DNA of 64,000 nt from Saturnia japonica (Eukaryota > Arthropoda > Insecta > Lepidoptera > Saturniidae), in the NCBI GenBank assembly GCA_033032175.1, contig CM065309.1, positions 16,430,001-16,494,000 on the forward strand, in the 5' to 3' direction. Below, piece by piece: positions 12,730-22,280 of the stretch. Both the position numbers and the translations under genes were made by a program. The notes beneath the pieces are model-generated. The model was not told the DNA's origin. It saw only the letters and a list, made by a program, of their open reading frames with translations, and ran no database searches. The stretch's first letter is position 1; each line of letters begins with the position of its first letter.

Positions 12730-12969
12730 TCGCAGTCGGATAATAAAAGGAAACCGTGACTGACTGACTATCAACACATAGCTCAAACTATTGAACGGAT
12801 TGTGCTGAAATTTGGCACACAGATAGTTATTGTGACGTAGGAATCCGCAAAGAACGGATTTTTGAAAATTTGACCTCTAAAAGGGTGTAACAGAGGTTTA
12901 AAATTAGTATAGAGAAATATATAAGTTGCTCGAATAAATTTAACACGGGTGAAACCGTGGGGTACAGCT
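12730..12969 (+). repeat. interspersed repeat R7, copy 1
   Basis: It starts near CGCAGTCGGATAATAAAAGG, has a GACTGACTGACTATC tract and GAACGGATTGTGCTGAAATT, and ends with ACACGGGTGAAACCGTGG and ACAGCTA, an end also found at 8155. No coding frame. Confidence 0.45.
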
Positions 12970-14994
12970 AAGTGTACTTATACAGGAGATGAGAGATCGG
13001 TATTACCAGCATGTCACAACTGTTTACTTTAAACTCAAATTACTTATAATTTAAAACACAAACTGATAAACCTATAATAAATATGCATTTGATTTAATTA
13101 ATGAACAAAAACATTTGGAGTCAGGCAAATATGCAATTTTTTTTTAATGTTTAAATTTTATCTTCATGTTAATTCTTAACAAATGCACTAATTAAACATA
13201 TTAAATATTTTTAAACGCCTCGGGGATGAATTTTTGAAAAATCCTTTGTTATTACTAACCTACGTTATAATTGGATAATATAACTCATTTGGAAAATTTC
13301 ATGCTGCTAGCTAGACCCACCGGTTTAAACTATGCGTTGTTCGTCAGTAATGTCAGTATGCCTTAATTTGTTATTAGGCAGTTGTCATAAAATTTCACTA
13401 TTAAACCATAGAACAATATAAAAGTAGTCGTAATGCGATATCGTGCAAAAAAAAAGAATTGTAATAGGTATCTAAAGCACGCTTAAACAATTATTTAGAA
13501 AAAATATGCAATGAAAAGCTTAACCTAATTAAAAATCGTTTAAAACTATTATAAATAAATAGCATTTTATAAATACCAACAAAGAGACGAATATACTTTA
13601 CGATGATTAGAAAAATGTAGCAACAATTAATCATTTCTTTATAGTCAGCCAATCAGGCGCCTAAAACAAAACAGGAACTCACCTTAAAATAATAATATGT
13701 TTTGTTAGGATGTATTATTCATCTTTATTTTCGGAATCAATACTCATTTAATCATTAATGTATAATATTAGCTCTTTATAGTGATAGTTTTATTACTATA
13801 ATAATAATAATAATTTATTTATGCAAAGTACATGTTATTTTTGAATGGTGATTTTAATATTTTAATGGTTATTTTTGAAGAAAGTATAAAGACCGATGAG
13901 AAAGCTAGGATTCCGTAGGAAATAAATACATCGGTGAAAGTAAAAACACTGCTATAAGTTATCACTTTGGAATTTTGATCATTTAATTTATCATTATATA
14001 TAAAATAAACAACTTAAATATCATATTATATCATAAATAAATACTACACAATTGATTTTAATTATATTATAAAAAAGCAGATCGACAATTGAAATATGGA
14101 AAAATGTTTTCGTATACTAATGAGTAATAACATGTAAACAGGAATGAAAGTAAAACAAAGACTTTTATTTACATACTAACCATTCTAGTGGTTCCATTTC
14201 CCCATTCTGCAATTTTATATTTTTCGTATGTATCGCATACTTTTTTGTTCCTTAATTCGAGACTCATTGTTGAAATTTAAAATAATCAATTAATGTGAAA
14301 TAATTCCCGCCAATAAATGAAAGCGTTCAAGTCAAAATCGTAGAAACCGGTCACACGCGTGACGCCCGCGCCGTTTCACATAAAACTGGCGCAATCACCG
14401 ACTGTGCTGTATTTTATTTAAATTGGAAATATTAACTGTAGTAGATTGTTGGACGGTAACTTACTTGCATTACGTTGCATATAGGCTGAAAAAAGAATTA
14501 CCTAGGAAATAATTAAAATGTGTTTAAAAGAAAAAAAATGACCTTGTTTTTCTTTTAAGCCAGTCCCTATCGTTGTGACTGGTTCATTCTATTATTGAGT
14601 CACGTAAAACGTTTGAAAGTACAAGGAAATAACAGTATGCAATTAATAAAAATTATTCAATATTTAATAAAAATAAATCAATAACATTATTTTCATTGTA
14701 TAGGCTTATTTATGCGCAGCAGTTGATCGACATAGAAGAAGTGATATGTTGATGAAGATAATTGACAATTAATTCCTGCTAGTTAGAATTGTGATACATA
14801 CTCACTCGGAAGTAATAATTTAAAGTAAATTATCTGAATAACTTTTTAAAATATGTATTACTAATCTAATTGTTTTCCTGGCGAATTATTTACCACGCCG
14901 ATGTCAAAAGTAATGTAAATAATAATATGCAGCAATAATATTTCTGAAATGTAACTTAACTATTGAATTATAAAAACTACTACAAATTCTTGAA

Positions 14995-15240
14995 GCAATG
15001 ATGGCTCAGTGGTGGCGTGTAAGGACATCGTGTCGATTGACGTGACTTCGAATCCCTACAATGAGCCTGAGCTTTCGGTGAAGCAAAACATCGTGATGAA
15101 ACCATAGCATGTTGGTAGGGCTTTTTCATTAGAAAACCCGGTATTAACCCGGCTGATTAGATACCATCTTCAAGTTTAAAATCTTTCGCCAAACACCAAT
15201 AAATAGGTGTGTTCTGGCAGTCTTCTTATAGGCATAGCGT
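14995..15240 (+). repeat. tRNA-derived SINE, family A, copy 1
   Basis: The head shows an RNA polymerase III A-box (TGGCTCAGTGG, 15003-15013) and a B-box-like ACTTCGAATCC (15044-15054), followed by a non-tRNA body (ATGAGCCTGAGCTTTCGGTG and onward). A reversed, shorter copy lies at 60737-60882 with the same head and body junction, which supports a SINE and not a single tRNA gene. Confidence 0.65.
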
Positions 15241-16005
15241 GATATCATCTTGGACTACATCAATTGTGGCCATAACGCTAAAACAGTCAACGGTAAAAAA
15301 TAATAATAGATTTGAATTATGTAATGCCTTTCCTCGCGATGGTCAAACCTAATATACTGGTTACTCATTAAAAATGTACTAGGAAAAAAAAAACCATAAT
15401 ACAACTTGTATACATTGTATACAAACTATAAAAAAATGACAACAAACTTTTGTGAAAGGTGGCTTAAATTATTCGGCGCGATTTAAAACTACTAAGTTTT
15501 GACTTTGATTTGTTTATTGACACTTTGAATTACAAAAGGCATGACATTTTGGCGAAAATGGCTTTATAAAGGTTTTTTATACGTTTTTTTTTATCTGTTT
15601 TATACCCGTTGTGATATTCGCTAAAATATCTATGTCATATACAATCCACAGTTTTTTTGGTCTCAAATATGAATTTTCAAACTAATAAGACATAAAGGGC
15701 ACGCTGATAATATAGAAAAAATACAACGGGTGTAAATATTTCAGAACAAATCCAATTTTAGGGGTGTACGTGTAATATACAAGTGCACCACGTGTGAAAC
15801 GTGGATGTACATAACGCACCTTCGGCAATACCATAGCGTAACTGCATTTTTTGTAATTTTTCATGATAGACATTTGTTCTGCTAATATTGCTCTGAAGTA
15901 ATTATTCTTTGCGTGAAATATGCCTTTCACTTTTTAGATGCATTACATGCATTTCGAAATGCATGCTATCTTCAATTTTTTTTATTTTTATTTATTTATT
16001 TTTTA
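15241..16005. other. gene-free spacer
   Basis: AT-rich sequence with no supported gene. The minus-strand frame at 15682-15930 has no motif. CATTGTATAC-type palindromes occur near 15414-15422. Nothing else is visible. Confidence 0.5.
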
Positions 16006-16303
16006 GAACTGACTACATTGTTAGCCTTAGGGGCCCTATACTAAAAACAGAGCCGCTGCGGCTTTTACAGCTTCACCGGACTTGGGGGCGAGCACAGAGG
16101 GCACTCAGCCGCGAAAGTTATAAGGACGACTCGCACGAGGGTGCCAAAGTGGCCGGACCTCGGCTCGGGCGGTCGTCGCGTACGCAAATAAGTCGCGAAC
16201 TAACTGAATCCCTACACCTACGATTCGAGCTAACTAAATTATACTCATAGGCACGTTCCCTTCCTCCTGGGAGGAAGGAAGGAAACATGCGTATGTGTAT
16301 TTA
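16006..16303 (+). repeat. interspersed repeat R1, copy 1
   Basis: A GC-richer unit of about 300 bases starts GAACTGACTACATTGTTAGC and passes through CGGCTTTTACAGCTTCACCG, GCACGAGGGTGCCAAAGTGG and CCTCGGCTCGGGCGGTCGTC to GCACGTTCCCTTCCTCCTGG. Other copies are at 31005-31262 (-), 50538-50628 (-, fragment), 55754-56049 (+) and 62981-63030 (+, fragment). An A/T-rich run precedes the start in several copies. The 113-residue frame across it is not conserved in the other copies, so it is not a gene. Confidence 0.7.
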
Positions 16304-16659
16304 GTGAACGGAGCTTTCTTCCAAATAAAAAGGATGTTTTATAAGAACAGGCATACTTAACTCATTTTACATATTTTTAACAATTGAGCCCTTATCTTAT
16401 CGAAGGTACCAATTGTGCCCTTGTCTTACCGAAGGCGCAAATTTATAAATCGCATGAAAATTGTTACCTGTTATTATATTCTTTAAATATCAGGTCGTAA
16501 AAGACAATAGCAACTGATTTATTAGGGCGTATGGGAAACCTATTTTTGAAACTACCGACCAGTCACTTCAACCGTCGCCATAGCAATATAGATCGTGACT
16601 TTTTTTTAAACTTCTTCCATAAAGAAATCCTTATAGAAATTATTCCAAAAAAACTTATA

Positions 16660-16945
16660 CAGGGTATTAGTAGACCGCTCCCGAAAATGAAGACAGACGA
16701 TAGTACTAATGACACCTTTGATGATGGGACGGAAAAAAAATTGATCCTGATTAAAAAAAAATCATATTATTTAAACTTTTTATTAGCATTATTTACGCTC
16801 CATCATGTTAGTACAACTTAATGAAAAGAGAATTTTACAAAAAAATACAATACTTTACTTAAAAAAAACCAGCAATGAACACCAAATTAAATACAGCTGA
16901 TTGCTCGGGTCAAATAACGCGCAGGCGCGGCGCGTCGCGGCGCCA
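16660..16945 (+). repeat. left terminal inverted repeat of the IS630-like transposon
   Basis: It pairs with 19125-19408. Landmarks found in both arms, inverted, include GAAGACAGACGATAGTACTA, TTTGATGATGGGACGG, CGCTCCATC and CAGCTGATTGCTCGGGTCAA with small differences. The open frame at 16531-16821 simply runs through it and is not a gene. Confidence 0.8.
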
Positions 16946-17289
16946 GTCCAGCGCGAGCGCGGCGCGGTGCCATTCTCGCGCGGCCCGCAGCTGGCGATCG
17001 CACAAATACTTATTTACAATATTGTCTAAATACCTAACTTATCTACTTTGCCACTGTGCTAGTGTCTACCTGGCCACTTTCATTCGAATTCTCCGGTTGA
17101 ATTAAAAAAGTAACGGGTTCGATTCCTCGCGAATGAAAAAAATACTTAAATAAAATTTTAACAAGCATTGAGCCATGTTTTTTAATCAATCGTGTAAGAA
17201 TGTTTATTATTCTGATGTATTCAGTTATGTACCTATTCATATCAGTTCAGTACTAAGTTATTTATAAAAAATGTAGGTATGAAACAGCT

Positions 17290-18366
17290 TACCGATCTAA
17301 AGCTTCCGTGGTCTTATGAGATGCGGCTCAAATTGTGCCCCATTCATTTCGAGGCAGATTTGGGCTCGGTGTTGCGTATCCTCATGCAGGCATCATCGTG
17401 GAGTCCTCGACCCAGTCCGCACGTAGTTTGTCGAAAACATCCACGGTCTTTTGGTGCATTTCGTTGGCACTAACACACTTACGATTAAAAGCACATTCTC
17501 TCACATACCCCTACAGAAAGAAGATTAACGGGGTCAGATCGGGTGACAGAGGTGGCCAAGAGTATGGTCCTAGTCTGCCGATCCAGCGATCATCAAATAG
17601 CTCAGTGAGCCGCTCACGGACGAATCTGAGGATGTGGGGGTGCACCATCATGCTGAAACCATTTTCGGCGATATTCAGCTAATGATAAATCGTCTAAAAT
17701 GTCCTCCGACTGTTCATTTATGAGGTTTAAATATCGCTGTCCGTCAAGTTGCTGTGGCAGAATCATTGGTTCTAGTATGCGATCCTTAAATAAACCTGCC
17801 CATACGTTAACCGACCATCGGGTTTGGTGCCTGGTTTGTAGAACAGCGTGCGGGTTCACCTCGGAATAAACGTGTGTATTTCTTCGGTTCCACAGCCCGT
17901 TTCCTGTAAATGTCTACTCGTCCGTCCAGATCACGTGTTCAATGAAACCAGGCACACGTTGTTGCGGGTCTTATCCAATGGTAAAAAACTTGCCAGTGAT
18001 CGTTCTTACCGGATACGAAGCTTGCACTTTGTGCACTTTTTATGGGCACATTCGTTTACGCTTTAACACCTTGGAAACTGTCCAGTATAACACACTTGTT
18101 ACATCTCGAAGCCTTGACAATTTAGCAATACCTCGTTTAACTAAGTTCGGATTTCAGCGAACGACATCAAAAATGCTCTCCTCAAACTGAATAGCCACTT
18201 GACTTCCACCTCCTGTCGCTACTGGGGCAGTGGGCCGATTTTCCAATACTCGCTGAATAGCTGCTGTTATCAGGCGAGAGTCAGTCGGATGTCCAGCTGT
18301 CGGGAATCTCTCTCGGTAAATTCGTAATGCACGCGAAGCATTCCCGCGAGCTTCTCCAAGGCACAT
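17290..18366 (-). pseudogene. IS630-like (Tc1/mariner superfamily) transposase, inactivated
   Basis: Read from 18366 downward, the first 70-residue frame (18154-18366) shows the N-terminal helical region of this class (GEARGNASRALRIYRERFPT). It is followed, in shifting frames, by a first acidic motif IWTDE near 17910-17932. Then come WSVNVWAG and FQHDGAPPH with the second Asp near 17633-17655 (frame 17614-17859), and WPPLSPDLTP near 17530-17560. At least two frameshifts and stops, one directly after the WTDE motif, destroy the gene. It lies between the long inverted repeats, as expected for the element's own enzyme. The exact start is uncertain. Confidence 0.78.
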
Positions 18367-18621
18367 TATTCATTAACATGCTACCGTATTCACGAACACT
18401 ATAAACGTATGCGTTAGGCATTATTAAAACAAAACTCTCATAAAATCAACACAATCTTAAAAAGAAACAAAAAACGTAACAATAAAATAATGACAAGAAC
18501 TTAGTTAACAATACGATTGAACGAATATCTGTCGCCCACGCACGCGCACATGAAATTAAAGTCAAAGTGTAACTGTCTCAAGAACTAAAAATACTAAACT
18601 TAATAATCAACCCCGCCAAAA

Positions 18622-18681
18622 GAAATAAAGCGCCGCGGGCCGCCTCCTTGCGAAATAAAGCGCCGCGGGCCGCCTCCTTGC
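18622..18681. repeat. perfect tandem duplication of a 30-base GC-rich unit
   Basis: The unit GAAATAAAGCGCCGCGGGCC plus ten more bases occurs twice head to tail (18622-18651 and 18652-18681) without a mismatch, inside the IS630-like element. It may be a subterminal protein-binding repeat or a recent slippage product. Confidence 0.85.
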
Positions 18682-19124
18682 AGTAGCCCCTCGTTAGCGT
18701 CGAAAGCGGCACTTTGATCTTTTCCGCAGATCGATAAACCGTTATACCTACATTCACGACTATTATTTCATAAGTTTAGTTATCCCTACTGACTAGTCTT
18801 CATATGGAATTTAGAAGTTATAATTCAATTTTTTTTTTATACATTTATACAATCAATTGTACCCTGACGTAACAAGAAGCTCGCTACTACAAAAATAATA
18901 TTAGAATATTAAATTAACCTAATTGGATTATCACGTCAATTAAAAAATTTACAATTTTGTACAAGAAATTAAAAATGAAATGGTACAGAATAATGTAATA
19001 GTTGAAGAAACTATTTGCAATTATGATCGACAATTAATTAATCTATCAGAATGAATTTAAAATAGAATTCTTGTACTTTATGTTGTAAATAAGTATTTAT
19101 TTGATTGTTAGTTGCGTGCAGCGC

Positions 19125-19408
19125 AAGATTGACGCTGCGCCCGGGCGTTCGTTGATCCGAGCATCAGCTGTTTTTGATTTTGTGTTTCATTGCTGTTTTT
19201 TTTTTTAGTAAAGTAATGTATTTTTTTATGAAATTATCGTTTCATTTAGCTGTACTAACACGATGGAGCGTAAATAATGCTAATAAAAAGTTTAAATAAT
19301 ATGATATATTTTTTTTATCAGGATCAATTTTTTTTCCGTCCCATCATCAAAGGTGTCATTAGTACTATCGTCTGTCTTCATTTTCGGGAGCGGTCTACTA
19401 ATACCCTG
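19125..19408 (-). repeat. right terminal inverted repeat of the IS630-like transposon
   Basis: Inverted partner of 16660-16945, ending ...CTAATACCCTG at 19408. It is followed by TATA (19409-19412), which serves as the TA target of this element and also of the neighbouring MITE. Confidence 0.8.
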
Positions 19409-19412
19409 TATA

Positions 19413-20073
19413 CAGTGTAAACTCTTTATAACGAAACTCAAGGGACTGAGCATTTTTTGTCGTTATAGAGAGTTATCGTTATATGGAGTGAACAAAAAAA
19501 CAACAAAATTAACAAGAATTTTTAATATGTATGTCTTAGATAATAAATGCTTATAAATTATTGTTTACACATATAGTCTGATAACTTTGTCTGACGTTTT
19601 TTGCTATGCCAGTACTTGTTTTGTATTATTTTATGTATTCTATTCATATCTTCTTCTATCAAACTTTTTCGTCAACACTAATCGCTTTCCGTTTACTGAC
19701 CATGTTAACAGTTTCAAAGTAGGTTTACGACTGATAATACGATAGGTACCCAGTATGCTTGGTCGAAGACCATCACTTCCGAGAAAACAATGCGTCATAC
19801 TGCACGTGTTCAAGGCAATTAAGGATAACAAAAGCTAGACCGACCTCAGATGTTTCCGAGCTTCATTTGTTACCTGATAATAAACAATAATACCGATAAT
19901 AAATATTTACTGTCTAAAAATATGTACACATTTCTTCGTAATAGAGAATGGCATATCGCTATAAAGAGTGTTTCAATATGTGGGTTTTAACGCAAACCAA
20001 CCAAGTTGGGCTCACTTCAACGTTATAGAGAGTTTATTGTTATAAAGGATAACGTTATAAAGAGTTTACACTG
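19413..20073. mobile_element. pogo-like MITE
   Basis: Terminal inverted repeats start CAGTGTAAACTCTTTATAAC at 19413 and end with the complement GTTATAAAGAGTTTACACTG at 20073, flanked by TA on both sides (19411-19412, 20074-20075). Two further internal copies of CGTTATAGAGAGTT-type sequence lie near each end. The CAGTG start, TA target and these ends resemble pogo/Tigger elements. No transposase is recognisable; the frames at 19353-19556 and 19640-19831 have no motif. Confidence 0.78.
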
Positions 20074-20103
20074 TACTAAAAACATTTTAATTTTAGTTTT
20101 GTA

Positions 20104-20270
20104 GAATACTAGCGTTTGCTTGCGACTTCAGAATTTGGGTCTTTCCCGGGATAAAAGTATCCTGTGTTAATCCAAGTTCTAAACCATTTGTGTGTCAAAT
20201 GTTATACAAATCCGTTCAGCAGTTTTTTCGTGTTTGAGTAATAAAGATACAAACTTTTTCACATCTATCT
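20104..20270 (+). repeat. interspersed repeat R5b, copy 2
   Basis: Shares with 11840-12165 the CCCGGGATAAAAGTATCCTG segment, AACCATTTGTGTGTCAAAT and TTTTTCGTGTTTGAGTAATAA. Diverged and truncated. Confidence 0.45.
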
Positions 20271-20468
20271 ATATAAATAAAATGATAGAGGTTTGGCGCA
20301 TCACACAAAAACTACTGATTAAATTTTGATTTTTTTTTCTTTTTTACTCCTTTGATAAAAACTTGGTCATTATCTAAAAAAACACAATATCTTCATAAAG
20401 AATAATGCCATAGTTAACGCGTGCGGAGCAGCTGGCACAGCTAGTTTATAGTATTATATTAGGATTAG

Positions 20469-20471
<3 letters not shown>

Positions 20472-20506
<35 letters not shown>
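20472..20506. repeat. (AT)n microsatellite
   Basis: An uninterrupted AT dinucleotide run, followed by TAGTAGTAGTATATAG-type degenerate sequence. Confidence 0.9.
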
Positions 20507-20509
<3 letters not shown>

Positions 20510-21264
20510 GTAGTATATAGTATAGTAGTAAGTCAATATAAAACCACTTGCATATTTTAGCTAAACGCTTTTTCTTTTTTAGCTACAGAAATGAAGACTG
20601 TTTTTACCTCTATACCTTAAAATAAGTAGTTCCTACTAACCAAATAATGTTACTTATCATGTGAAAATTTGTTATATCATAACCTTTCTTTTTGCTTCAC
20701 CATAGTCAGATAATTAAGATGAAATACCTATTACAAGTAAATTAATATTTTGAAACATATTTTGTTTTGTTCACATTCAATTAAAATAACATATTCCCAC
20801 AGTTTCTAAAGGCACTTTCATGCATTCTCATATTGAGCACTAAAATTTCAAAACATAAAAATAATAAAACTGGCAATTGTTAAACTTTTTATAATTTATA
20901 AATATACTATACTAATAGTAAAAAAAAACAAAAAAATATATAACTATTAATAGTGTTTGGAATAATTTCAGCTTAACATTTTGATTTCAACAAGATTAGG
21001 TCATAAAGACTCTTATTTAAGAGTGTACAGTAGGGTGGCCCAAAAGACCCAAAATTCTTTTACAAGAAATGAAAATTTTATATGTTCCCAAAACATAGAC
21101 AAATAGTTTAAAATTATTTCCAAGATAAAAAAATTTCAAACTTTTTCATTATGAATGAAACTAATGTTGATTCTAATGAAATTATTATATTCAAGGCACC
21201 ATCTATTAACAATCTGTATAACTATTATGACAGCTGTTAGATTATTTACATTCTATAATGTGTG
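20507..21264. other. gene-free spacer
   Basis: AT-rich sequence between the microsatellite and the gypsy-1 LTR. The frame at 21155-21343 enters the LTR and is not a gene. Nothing else is visible. Confidence 0.5.
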
Positions 21265-21394
21265 TGTACTGTACATATCTATGGTTAAGTGTCACATTGA
21301 CGACTATCTGATTGTCATGATTCAAATATATAACTATGTATAATTCTTTGCTGAATAAAGCCAAGATTTAGTTGGTATTTCTCTCTTTTTATCA
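21265..21394 (+). repeat. gypsy-1 5' LTR
   Basis: 130 bases, TG...CA. It contains TATATAA at 21327-21333 and AATAAA at 21354-21359. Differs from the 3' LTR at two positions (GGTTAAGTG against GGTTGAGTG, and GACGAC against GACAAC). Confidence 0.92.
21327..21333 (+). promoter_or_regulatory. TATA box in gypsy-1 LTR
   Basis: TATATAA, the only clear TATA element in the LTR. Transcription about 20 to 30 bases downstream would start at or near CTTTGCTGAATAAAG (21346-21360). The start site is inferred, not seen. Confidence 0.4.
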
Positions 21395-21395
21395 A

Positions 21396-21408
21396 TTTAT
21401 TCAGCAAA
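21396..21408 (+). promoter_or_regulatory. candidate self-priming primer-binding site of gypsy-1
   Basis: TTTATTCAGCAAA lies one base after the 5' LTR, where a primer-binding site belongs. It is perfectly complementary over 13 bases to TTTGCTGAATAAA inside the LTR (21347-21359, repeated at 25120-25132). A transcript starting near 21346 could fold its own 5' end onto this site and prime minus-strand synthesis, as in the Tf1/sushi group of Ty3/gypsy elements. No TGG start complementary to a tRNA CCA end is present here. Confidence 0.6.
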
Positions 21409-21428
21409 AGAAATAACTAACTAACAAG

Positions 21429-22280
21429 ATGACAAATGAAGATAAATTAAATTTAAATACAATGTCTCGATATCTTCGTCCCGAACGTTTTGACGTCGAA
21501 CCGAGTACAACGGCAGCGGATTTAAAATGGGTACATTGGAGATCTACATTTACAAATTTTATCGCTGAAGAAGGTACTGGAGTTACTGATACAATAAAAT
21601 TAAAACTTTTAATTAATCACTTAGCACCGTGCGTATTCTTTCATTATTTCGTGTACAACATACAAAGAATCGATTGAATGTCTTGATAAAATATACGTAA
21701 AGCCTAAAAATGAAATTTACGCACGTCATGTTCTAGCTACAAGGAAACAGCAAACAGAAGAGTCTATATCGGAGTACGTGCGTGTATTAAAACAACTAGC
21801 GCTTGACTGTAACTTTCAAGACGTCGAGGCTGAAATCTACAAACAAGAGTTTATTCGTGATGCATTTATTTCCGGAATCTATTCGCAAAAAATTCGCCAA
21901 AGATTATTAGAAAACAATACCCTAAATTTGGATAATGCATTAAATCAAGCTCTTACTCTGGAATCAGCGGAAAATAATGCTCAAGCCTATGAAACACCTA
22001 TATCTTACCTAAACGCTCTTGAACCTAAAGAAAATACTAAATCTAAGAATCTCGAGGTTACATTGAGGTCACCGGAACCAAGTTCTACAGCAGCTTCGTT
22101 TCAGCGTGGTAAATGGCGTTGTTTCTTTTGCGGCGGGAATGCTCCTCATCAGAGAGCAAAATGTCCTGCCTATAAAACAGCATTTGTCAACTTTGTTCTA
22201 AGAAAGGCCATTTTGCTAGGGTTTGCCGGTCTCATAAACCAGTCCTTAATTATATTACCCATGATGCTAATTCAGTCAAT
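21429..22280 (+). pseudogene. gypsy-1 gag, frameshifted
   Basis: The first frame starts with ATG at 21429 (MTNEDKLNLNTMSRYLRPER) and ends by frameshift near 21630. The capsid-like part continues in another frame from about 21684 (about 21778-22293: VRVLKQLALDC, FIRDAFISGIYSQKIRQRLL). A first zinc knuckle CFFCGGNAPHQRAKC lies near 22122-22166. A second, CQLCSKKGHFARVC, near 22190 lies in the next frame, which is also the protease frame. Gag packages element RNA in virus-like particles. Two frameshifts make this copy non-coding. Confidence 0.82.

Larger units (their letters stand above)
7471..14994. other. gene-free, repeat-rich stretch
   Basis: No supported gene in 7.5 kb; short frames such as 8109-8393 (-), 9498-9686 (+), 10540-10755 (-) and 12525-12719 (+) lack motifs and look like chance frames in AT-rich DNA. 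It contains copies of repeats R4, R5, R6 and R7 and a fragment of SINE family B, listed separately. 13000-14990 shows nothing beyond AT-rich sequence and simple runs. Confidence 0.5.
16660..19408 (-). mobile_element. IS630-like Tc1/mariner-superfamily transposon with long inverted repeats
   Basis: The left end CAGGGTATTAGTAGACCGCT at 16660 is repeated inverted at the right end, finishing at 19408. The inverted match continues inward for about 285 bases (16660 to about 16945 against about 19125 to 19408, roughly 85 percent by eye). TA lies immediately outside both ends. The inside holds a degenerate minus-strand transposase (17290-18366) with IS630-type motifs. The CAGGG start matches the left end of the second IS630-like element at 59415. 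The inner ends of the repeats are strikingly GC-rich (GGCGCGGCGCGTCGCGGCGC near 16926). Confidence 0.82.

Noticed and set aside
16531..16821. 96-residue open frame
   Set aside because: It spans the left inverted repeat of the IS630-like transposon, whose other arm has no matching frame.
17279..18190. Several plus-strand frames (17279, 17335, 17848, 17942)
   Set aside because: They are shadows of the minus-strand transposase, which alone shows catalytic motifs.
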